Assembly: GCA_016195145.1 (NCBI GenBank)
Contig: JACQAF010000302.1
Span: 1-5,266 of the forward strand
DNA: 5,266 nucleotides
Reading direction: 5' to 3'
From: Rhodospirillales bacterium
GTDB taxonomy: Bacteria; Pseudomonadota; Alphaproteobacteria; CACIAM-22H2
Made by a program: the position numbers and the translations under genes. The notes under the pieces were generated by a model that ran no database searches, was not told where the DNA came from, and was given only the letters and a program-made list of their open reading frames with translations. Below are positions 1 to 5,266 of this stretch, piece by piece. How positions within the stretch are numbered: position 1 is the first letter of the stretch; every line of letters starts with the position of its first letter.

Positions 1-267
1 CTCGGCGCCGATGTTCCAGAACCGGGCGCGAAAGGCGGCGGCGGCCGCAAGGCCGGTAAAGATCAACGGCGTCGCCCGCGAGAATGTTTCGGTGAGCGCG
101 AACACGCTTCCGGCCGCGCCCTGGAACATCAGGAGATAGGCCCGGACGACCGGCGCACCCGACCAGGCGATCAGCGCCGCACAGGCGACAAGGCTCGCCA
201 GGACCGCGCCGACCGGCGCGAGCACGGTGAGCGCAAGCGGCACGTGCTCGCGCGGCTCAAGACGCAT
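1..267 (-). CDS. ABC transporter inner-membrane permease, BMP/nucleoside-type importer (3' end outside window)
   Basis: This is the first 89 residues of a polytopic permease expected to form the membrane channel of the importer encoded with it. The ATG at 267 overlaps the ATPase stop by 11 nt and has a GGAGG at 274-278, 6 nt upstream, which fixes the start. A hydrophobic helix lies at about residues 11-35. A second apolar stretch at about 66-79 leads into FWNIGAE (83-89), the conserved start of the 'NIGAEGQ' motif of permeases in the COG4603 (YufP/NupP-like) group. The overlap implies translational coupling to the ATPase. Full members are about 350 residues, so roughly three quarters lies beyond base 1. 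These systems normally have a second, different permease, expected just beyond. The family is clear from the motif and gene order; the substrate cannot be read from this fragment. Confidence 0.88.
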   Translation of the reverse strand, partial: MRLEPREHVPLALTVLAPVGAVLASLVACAALIAWSGAPVVRAYLLMFQGAAGSVFALTETFSRATPLIFTGLAAAAAFRARFWNIGAE

Positions 268-1804
268 GCGCCGCCTCCGCCCCCTGCCCCGCCATCATCA
301 GGCCGAGCACGCGCGCATCGACGCCGTCGCGCGCCAACGCCGGCCCCAGCCGGCCGCGAAATATCACCGCAACGCGGTCGGACATCTGAAGGATTTCATC
401 GAGATCCTCCGATATCAGCAGGATCGCCGCCCCGCGCTCGCGCGCCTCGAGCAGCCGGCCGTGAACGAAAGCCGCCGCGCCGACATCGAGCCCGCGCGTC
501 GGTTGGTTGGCGAGGATGAAGCGCGGATCGCGGGCGAGCACGCGGCCGAGCAAGAGCTTCTGCATATTGCCGCCCGACAGCAGCCGCGCGCGCGCCGCCG
601 GCCCTTCGCAACGCACATCGAATTCATCGACGATACGCCGGGCGAAGCCGGCTACCGCGCGCCGGTCGGCGATGCCGAAGCGCGCATAGGGCGGCTCGGC
701 ATAATCCTCGGCGATCAGGGTTTCGGCGATGGTCATGTCGCCGATCACGCCGCTGGCGTGCCGGTCCTCGGGGATACGGCCGACGCCGCGCCGCACCAGC
801 GCCCGCACGCCGGCAATACCGGCGTCCTCGCCGTCGAGGCGGAACGCGCCGCGCATCGGCGCGATCAGGCCCGAGAGCACGTCGGACAGCGTTTTCTGGC
901 CGTTGCCCGACACCCCGGCGATGCCGACAATCTCGCCCGCGCGCACGGCGAGCGACACGTCGTCGAGCGCCGGCGGACCGTCGCCGGCGGCCACGGTCAA
1001 TCTGTCGAGCTCGACCACCGTGCGGCCCGGCGGGCGCGGCTGGCGCGCCGGCTCGACCACTTCGCGCCCGACCATCATTTCCGCCACCCGGTGGCGGTCG
1101 GCCCCAGCGGTCGGCATTTCGCCGGCGACCTTGCCGGCGCGCAGGACGACCACCCGGTCGCCGATGTCGAGCACCTCGTCGAGCTTGTGCGAGATGAAGA
1201 CGATCGACAACCCCTCGCCGACCAGGCGGCGAAACGTGCGGCGCAGCGAATCCGATTCCTGCGGCGTCAGCACCGCCGTCGGCTCGTCGAGGATCAGGAT
1301 GCGGGCCTTGCGATAGAGCGCCTTCAGAATCTCGACGCGTTGCTGCTCGCCGACCGACAGGCCGGAGACCGGGGCGTCGGGATCGACGCGCAAACCGAAG
1401 GCGCCGGCGAGGCCAAGCAGCCGGCGTTTGGCCTCGGCCCGGCGCGAGGCCAAACGCCACAGCGATTCGGTGCCGAGAATGACGTTGTCGAGAACGCTCA
1501 GATTATCGGCCAGCGTGAAATGCTGATGGACCATGCCGATACCGGCGGCGATGGCGGCGCCGGGATCGCTCGGCGGCAGCCGGCGACCGAACGCCTCGAT
1601 GGTTCCCGTATCGGCGACATAGTGGCCGAAGAGGATGTTCATCAGCGTCGTCTTGCCGGCCCCGTTCTCGCCAAGCAGCGCCACTACCTCGCCCTTGCCG
1701 AGGTCGAGATCGATGGCGTCGTTGGCGACGAGGGCGCCGAAGCGCTTGGTAATGCCGCGCAGGCGGAGAACGGTCTCCGCCTGCGCCACGGGTCGGACGG
1801 TCAC
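257..1804 (-). CDS. ABC transporter ATPase with two nucleotide-binding domains, BMP/nucleoside-type importer
   Basis: This 515-residue cytoplasmic protein powers the importer formed with the upstream binding protein and downstream permease. Domain 1 has Walker A GENGAGKT (45-52), Q-loop Gln94, signature LSVGEQQ (149-155), Walker B ILILDEPTAVL (169-179) and switch His206, so it looks catalytically complete. Domain 2 has Walker A-like GVSGNGQKT (297-305) with Gln at the usual Lys position, signature LSGGNMQK (409-416), Walker B ILANQPTRGLD (430-440) with Asn-Gln for Asp-Glu, and SED (465-467) instead of the switch His. Such a degenerate second site is usual in this YufO/NupO-like group (COG3845), so it is not a sign of decay. 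The start is a GTG at 1804, 19 nt after the binding-protein stop; no ATG lies nearby in frame and there is no recognisable Shine-Dalgarno. Homologous ATPases serve nucleoside importers; a pyrimidine or ureide substrate is inferred from the neighbours. Confidence 0.95.
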   Translation of the reverse strand: MTVRPVAQAETVLRLRGITKRFGALVANDAIDLDLGKGEVVALLGENGAGKTTLMNILFGHYVADTGTIEAFGRRLPPSDPGAAIAAGIGMVHQHFTLADNLSVLDNVILGTESLWRLASRRAEAKRRLLGLAGAFGLRVDPDAPVSGLSVGEQQRVEILKALYRKARILILDEPTAVLTPQESDSLRRTFRRLVGEGLSIVFISHKLDEVLDIGDRVVVLRAGKVAGEMPTAGADRHRVAEMMVGREVVEPARQPRPPGRTVVELDRLTVAAGDGPPALDDVSLAVRAGEIVGIAGVSGNGQKTLSDVLSGLIAPMRGAFRLDGEDAGIAGVRALVRRGVGRIPEDRHASGVIGDMTIAETLIAEDYAEPPYARFGIADRRAVAGFARRIVDEFDVRCEGPAARARLLSGGNMQKLLLGRVLARDPRFILANQPTRGLDVGAAAFVHGRLLEARERGAAILLISEDLDEILQMSDRVAVIFRGRLGPALARDGVDARVLGLMMAGQGAEAAHAS

Positions 1805-1807
1805 GTG

Positions 1808-1820
1808 CCGGAGGGTCCGG
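1808..1820 (-). promoter_or_regulatory. Small GC-rich hairpin in the binding-protein/ATPase gap
   Basis: The minus strand reads CCGGA-CCC-TCCGG, a perfect 5-bp inverted repeat with a 3-nt loop. It fills most of the 19-nt gap and ends 3 nt before the ATPase GTG. There is no following T-run, so it is not an intrinsic terminator. The gap carries CCTCC rather than GGAGG, so the ATPase lacks its own Shine-Dalgarno. The hairpin could protect the binding-protein 3' end or lower ATPase initiation. In GC-rich DNA a 5-bp stem can arise by chance, hence the low confidence. Confidence 0.3.
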
Positions 1821-1823
1821 CGA

Positions 1824-2840
1824 TCACATCGTCGATTTCGGTTCCGAATCGTTGACGTTGACGCGGTAAAGCCCGTCGCGGATTTCCTGCTCGCGCTGCT
1901 TCACCTTCGCCCGCACGTCGGCCGGCACCTTGCTCTCGAACCCGGCGAGCGAGGAGATGCTCGCCCCGCCGGCCTTCATCTGCGAGTACTGGCCGTAATC
2001 CTCGGCCGTGAAGGTGCCCGCCTTCACCTTGGCCAGCGCCGTGTCGATCGTCGGCTCCATGTGCCAAAGGGCGGAGACGATCATCGTCTCGGGGTATTGC
2101 GGCTGGGTGTCGATGACGTTGCCGATGGCGAGCTTCTTGCGCTCCTTGGCCGCGTCGGTGACGCCGAAGCGTTCGGCATAGAGCAGGTCGGCGCCGCGGT
2201 CGATCTGGGCGAAGGCGGCTTCCTTCGCCTTCGGCGGATCGAACCACGAGCCGATGAACGACACCATGAACTTGACGTTGGGGTTGGTTTCCTTCGCCCC
2301 GTCCATGAAGGCGTGCATCAGGCGGTTGACCTCGGGGATCGGATAGCCGCCGACCATGCCGATGGCGTTCGACTTGGTCATGGCACCTGCGACCAGGCCG
2401 GTGAGGTACGACGCTTCCTGGATCCAGTTATCGAACACCGAGAAGTTCTTGCCCGCCGGGCCGAAGCTCGACCCCATGAGGAAGGCGGTGTTGGGGAAGT
2501 CGGCGGCGACCTTGCGCGCCGCGCGCTCGACGCCGAATACCTCGCCGACCACCAGATTATTGCCCTTCTGGGCGTATTCGCGCATCACGCGCTCGTAATC
2601 GGTGTTGGTGACGTTCTCGGAAAAGACGTACTCGATGTCGCCGCGGTCCTTGGCGGCGTTGAGCGCCTTGTGAATGCGGCTCACCCATTGTTGTTCGACC
2701 GGTACGGTGTAGATCGCCGCGACCTTGATCTTGCCTTGGACCGGCTTCATCTGGGCCGTCGCCGGCGATGCGCCCGCGAGGCCGAAAAGACCCGCGGCGA
2801 GCGCCGCGCTAGCAAGGAAAAGACGACGTGAAATCGACAT
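1824..2840 (-). CDS. BMP-family periplasmic substrate-binding protein of an ABC importer
   Basis: This 338-residue exported protein is the likely ligand receptor for the adjacent ATPase and permease. Residues 1-29 form a signal peptide: S-R-R-L-F-L at 4-9 fits the twin-arginine pattern, followed by an Ala/Leu core and an ATA|Q cleavage site after residue 29. There is no lipobox Cys, so it should be soluble in the periplasm. The mature part has the BMP/Med/PnrA fold (Pfam Bmp): the first strand KIKVAAIY (37-44), EASYLTGLVAGAMTKS (142-157), IGMVGGYPIPEVNR (160-173) and SWFDPPKAKEAA (198-209). The reading frame stays open upstream through the hydrolase gene. The ATG at 2840 is chosen because it begins the signal peptide and follows AGGGGG. 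Characterised BMP proteins such as PnrA bind purine nucleosides. Here, placement 23 nt after a dihydropyrimidinase suggests a pyrimidine, nucleoside or hydantoin-like ligand; this is inference. Confidence 0.94.
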   Translation of the reverse strand: MSISRRLFLASAALAAGLFGLAGASPATAQMKPVQGKIKVAAIYTVPVEQQWVSRIHKALNAAKDRGDIEYVFSENVTNTDYERVMREYAQKGNNLVVGEVFGVERAARKVAADFPNTAFLMGSSFGPAGKNFSVFDNWIQEASYLTGLVAGAMTKSNAIGMVGGYPIPEVNRLMHAFMDGAKETNPNVKFMVSFIGSWFDPPKAKEAAFAQIDRGADLLYAERFGVTDAAKERKKLAIGNVIDTQPQYPETMIVSALWHMEPTIDTALAKVKAGTFTAEDYGQYSQMKAGGASISSLAGFESKVPADVRAKVKQREQEIRDGLYRVNVNDSEPKSTM

Positions 2841-2845
2841 AGCCA

Positions 2846-2851
2846 CCCCCT
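2846..2851 (-). promoter_or_regulatory. Shine-Dalgarno that decides the binding-protein start
   Basis: AGGGGG on the minus strand lies 5 nt before the ATG at 2840. It supports that ATG over any of the upstream starts left open by the long frame that continues to about 3425. Confidence 0.6.
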
Positions 2852-2863
2852 GGTTGTGATTGG

Positions 2864-4327
<1,464 letters not shown>

Positions 4328-4331
4328 GTTG

Positions 4332-4342
4332 CCTCCCTCCTT
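4332..4342 (-). promoter_or_regulatory. Strong tandem Shine-Dalgarno of the hydrolase gene
   Basis: The minus strand reads AAGGAGGGAGG, giving two overlapping GGAGG cores 8 and 4 nt before the ATG at 4327. It decides the start against the upstream ATG at 4405 and predicts high translation of the first gene of the operon. Confidence 0.8.
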
Positions 4343-4413
4343 AGCGCCTGCTGTTCTTCGCCGGCCGATTTGCGGAAGCGTTAACCGCGCCCTGTTTCTG
4401 CGCACGCAAAACC

Positions 4414-4443
4414 ACGTTAGCTGGCAATTGACCGAACGGTCAA
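4414..4443 (-). promoter_or_regulatory. Possible sigma-70 promoter of the hydrolase-transporter operon
   Basis: On the minus strand TTGACC (4443-4438) could serve as a -35 box, followed 18 nt later by TAACGT (4419-4414), a poor -10 box with 3 of 6 consensus bases. Transcription would begin near 4407 with a leader of about 80 nt. The -35 box would lie entirely inside the 16-bp palindrome, as expected for repression by blocking polymerase. The weak -10 keeps confidence low; read-through from the regulator gene, which ends 13 nt upstream of the palindrome, is also possible. Confidence 0.35.
4428..4443. promoter_or_regulatory. 16-bp palindromic operator, RutR/TetR-like
   Basis: TTGACCG-AA-CGGTCAA is a perfect 7-bp inverted repeat with a 2-nt centre. 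It lies in the gap between the regulator and hydrolase genes, centred about 108 bp upstream of the hydrolase ATG. The E. coli RutR consensus is TTGACCA-NN-TGGTCAA; this site differs only at the innermost base of each arm, symmetrically. RutR is a TetR-family regulator of pyrimidine catabolism that responds to uracil, which suits the downstream gene. No T-run follows the dyad on the minus strand, so a terminator is unlikely. A different TetR-family protein with a related site cannot be excluded. Confidence 0.65.
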
Positions 4444-4456
4444 GTAAGCCGCGCGC

Positions 4457-5005
4457 TCAGAACGTCGGCGGCGTGCATGCGCTGACGACTTCGCACGGCT
4501 CGTTGCCGGGATTGCGGAAGCGATGCGGTTGCCGGCTGTCGAAATAATAGGCTTCGCCGGGACCGAGGATGCGTTTTTGATCGCCGATCGTCACCTCGAG
4601 CCGGCCGCGCGTCACGATGCCGCCTTCTTCGCCGTCATGGCGCAGCAGGATGCGCCCCGTGTCGGCGCCCGGCGCGTAACGCTCGACCATGATCTGCAAC
4701 CGCCGGTCGGAAAGATCGCCCCCCACCTGCCTAAAACTTATGCTGCCCTTACCGACCTCGGTAAGTTCGTCGGCGGCGTAGAACGCCTTCTGTCGGGTCG
4801 GCATTTCGAGCGCAAAAAATTCCGCCAGCGCCATCGGGATGCCGTCGAGCACCCGCTTGAGCGCCCCGACCGACGGATTCATCTTGTTCGATTCGATGAG
4901 TGAAATCGTCGCGTTGGTCACCCCGGCGCGGCGCGCCAGTTCGCGCTGGGAAAGATTGTGAACCATCCGCACGCTGCGCAGACGTGTGCCGATATCGGTG
5001 GCCAT
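4457..5005 (-). CDS. XRE-family transcriptional regulator with C-terminal cupin domain, PuuR-like
   Basis: This 182-residue cytoplasmic DNA-binding protein has an N-terminal helix-turn-helix at about 7-62 (SQRELARRAGV at 19-29, then NATISLIESNK at 31-41 as the recognition region) and a C-terminal cupin at about 108-178. Cupin motif 1 is RHDGEEGG (122-129), supplying H123, E126 and E127; motif 2 ends in PHRFRN (160-165). Size, domain order and the terminal SACTPPTF closely resemble E. coli PuuR (185 residues, ending SAHTPTTF), repressor of putrescine degradation. Here it lies between a dihydropyrimidinase operon and a divergent amino-acid aminotransferase, so the cupin may sense a pathway amine or amino acid such as beta-alanine; this is inference. 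The ATG at 5005 is the family start, though its Shine-Dalgarno is weak. Repeated AT-rich half-sites over the predicted promoters suggest control of itself and of the aminotransferase. Confidence 0.92.
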   Translation of the reverse strand: MATDIGTRLRSVRMVHNLSQRELARRAGVTNATISLIESNKMNPSVGALKRVLDGIPMALAEFFALEMPTRQKAFYAADELTEVGKGSISFRQVGGDLSDRRLQIMVERYAPGADTGRILLRHDGEEGGIVTRGRLEVTIGDQKRILGPGEAYYFDSRQPHRFRNPGNEPCEVVSACTPPTF

Positions 5006-5030
5006 GGCTGGAATACTCTGTTTCTGTTGT

Positions 5031-5045
5031 TAATTATCCTGAACA
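5031..5045 (+). promoter_or_regulatory. PuuR-box-like sequence upstream of the PuuR-like regulator
   Basis: TAATTATCCTGAACA matches 11 of 15 positions of the E. coli PuuR recognition sequence as I recall it (AAAATATAATGAACA), including the full TGAACA end. It lies between the regulator's predicted -10 box and its ATG, with its last base at the edge of the -10. The match depends on my recollection of the consensus, and AT-rich sequence raises the chance rate. Confidence 0.35.
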
Positions 5046-5063
5046 TTTTACACAGCATGTTAA
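5040..5063. repeat. Spaced inverted repeat, candidate operator of the XRE-cupin regulator
   Basis: TGAACAT (5040-5046) and ATGTTAA (5057-5063) form inverted 7-base arms with one mismatch, separated by 10 nt. The centre-to-centre distance of about 17 bp is close to one and a half helical turns. The repeat covers the predicted -10 box and most of the spacer of the regulator's promoter, so a protein bound here would shut off the regulator gene. Related TGTTAA copies occur at 5028-5033 and 5102-5107. Confidence 0.4.
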
Positions 5064-5073
5064 GCAAAAACAA
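5045..5073 (-). promoter_or_regulatory. Predicted promoter of the regulator gene
   Basis: On the minus strand a -35 box TTGTTT (5073-5068) is followed by a 17-nt spacer and a -10 box TAAAAT (5050-5045), which matches consensus at 5 of 6 positions. The -35 is weak (3 of 6). Transcription would start near 5038, leaving a leader of about 33 nt. Confidence 0.5.
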
Positions 5074-5097
5074 AAGGTTGAGTAAGATCAAGAAATC

Positions 5098-5110
5098 AAC
5101 TTGTTAAGTT
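5098..5110. repeat. Short inverted repeat over the aminotransferase -35 region
   Basis: AACTT-GTT-AAGTT is a perfect 5-bp inverted repeat with a 3-nt centre. It contains a TGTTAA copy and covers the predicted -35 box of the plus-strand promoter. It is a candidate second operator, but short enough to be chance. Confidence 0.3.
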
Positions 5111-5128
5111 TCGGGAAAAGAGCACAAT
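5101..5128 (+). promoter_or_regulatory. Predicted promoter of the aminotransferase gene
   Basis: TTGTTA (5101-5106, 4 of 6 at -35) and CACAAT (5123-5128, 4 of 6 at -10) are separated by 16 nt. Transcription would start near 5135, giving a leader of about 36 nt before the GTG at 5171. Both boxes are imperfect. Confidence 0.4.
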
Positions 5129-5157
5129 TTCAGTGTCGCCCATCGCTCCATCTTCCC

Positions 5158-5161
5158 GAGG
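5158..5161 (+). promoter_or_regulatory. Shine-Dalgarno supporting the aminotransferase GTG start
   Basis: GAGG lies 9 nt before the GTG at 5171. Upstream in the same frame there is no ATG or GTG back to the stop at 5105-5107, so the GTG is the best start. Confidence 0.5.
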
Positions 5162-5170
5162 TTTTTCCCC

Positions 5171-5266
5171 GTGTCCAGCCCGACCGCTATTCGCCAGGCC
5201 GACCGCGCCAGCCCAAACAACCTCGAAGCTTTCTGGATGCCGTTCACCGCGAACCGGCAGTTCAAG
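5171..5266 (+). CDS. Class III aminotransferase, likely omega-amino acid (beta-alanine):pyruvate aminotransferase (5' part only)
   Basis: Only the first 32 codons are present. After a variable leader the protein reads NNLEAFWMPFTANRQFK (16-32), which I recognise as the conserved N-terminal signature of omega-amino acid:pyruvate aminotransferases. These cytoplasmic PLP enzymes transfer the amino group of beta-alanine to pyruvate, giving malonate semialdehyde and alanine. Catalytic residues, including the PLP lysine, lie outside the window, so the call rests on this signature. Beta-alanine is the end product of the reductive uracil pathway, which fits the dihydropyrimidinase on the other side of the regulator. 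The gene is divergent from the regulator and starts with GTG, supported by a GAGG. A related omega-transaminase acting on another amine, such as putrescine, would also fit a PuuR-like neighbour. Confidence 0.85.
   Translation, partial: MSSPTAIRQADRASPNNLEAFWMPFTANRQFK

Noticed and set aside
257..1030. Degenerate second nucleotide site of the ATPase as evidence of a decaying gene
   Set aside because: Loss of the Walker A Lys, Walker B Asp-Glu and switch His in domain 2 is normal for this ATPase group; the frame is intact.
227..1855. Plus-strand open frame of 542 codons, longer than the ATPase gene it covers
   Set aside because: It is antisense to the ATPase, its translation is His/Arg/Ala-rich with no recognisable domain, and such frames are a codon-bias shadow in high-GC DNA. 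The minus-strand ATPase has every expected motif.
1635..2831. Plus-strand open frame of 398 codons opposite the binding protein
   Set aside because: Low-complexity Arg/Leu/Asp/Val-rich translation with no family features; shadow of the binding-protein gene.
4328..4405. 26-residue N-terminal extension of the dihydropyrimidinase from an upstream ATG
   Set aside because: The extension is Arg-rich and unlike the family, and the strong Shine-Dalgarno sits directly before the inner ATG at 4327.
4428..4443. Palindrome as a terminator of the regulator gene
   Set aside because: As RNA it would be a 6-7 bp stem with a tight loop, but no U-run follows on the minus strand; the operator reading fits better.
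4370..4522. 11-base direct repeat TTGCGGAAGCG at 4370-4380 and 4512-4522
   Set aside because: The second copy is inside coding sequence of the regulator and there is no dyad or spacing logic; probably chance in this composition.
4900..5085. Small plus-strand frame across the regulator start and intergenic region
   Set aside because: It overlaps the conserved HTH region antisense and lacks a Shine-Dalgarno or any recognisable feature.

Overview
The window is high-GC DNA with long open frames on both strands. Protein style suggests an alphaproteobacterium, with Rhizobiales or Rhodospirillales most likely, but no marker gene fixes the taxon. It holds the middle of a catabolic locus that reads as reductive pyrimidine (or related cyclic ureide) breakdown with a dedicated uptake system. 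I see no RNA genes, mobile elements, CRISPR arrays, tandem repeats or strong intrinsic terminators.

Minus strand, in transcription order: an XRE-cupin regulator close to PuuR (4457-5005); a 129-bp gap (4328-4456) with a perfect 16-bp palindrome and a strong Shine-Dalgarno; dihydropyrimidinase/hydantoinase (2864-4327); a BMP-family periplasmic binding protein (1824-2840); a double-domain sugar/nucleoside-type ABC ATPase (257-1804); and the start of an ABC permease (267 down to base 1, cut by the window edge). From the hydrolase onward the gaps are 23 nt, 19 nt and an 11-nt overlap, so these four genes look like one operon. A second permease probably follows outside the window.

Plus strand: after a 165-bp AT-rich divergent intergenic region (5006-5170), a class III aminotransferase begins with GTG at 5171. 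Its N-terminus is that of omega-amino acid (beta-alanine):pyruvate aminotransferases. It is cut at base 5266.

Inferred working: the BMP-type ABC importer brings in a nucleobase, nucleoside or ureide. The hydrolase opens the dihydropyrimidine ring to N-carbamoyl-beta-alanine. A carbamoylase not in the window would release beta-alanine, and the divergent aminotransferase would convert that to malonate semialdehyde. The PuuR-like regulator sits between the two transcription units, and AT-rich repeat half-sites overlap the promoters I predict there. The palindrome upstream of the hydrolase differs from the E. coli RutR (uracil-sensing TetR family) consensus at one symmetric position. This suggests a second, unlinked regulator. 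The genes belong to known families; the regulatory layout is the most interesting part.
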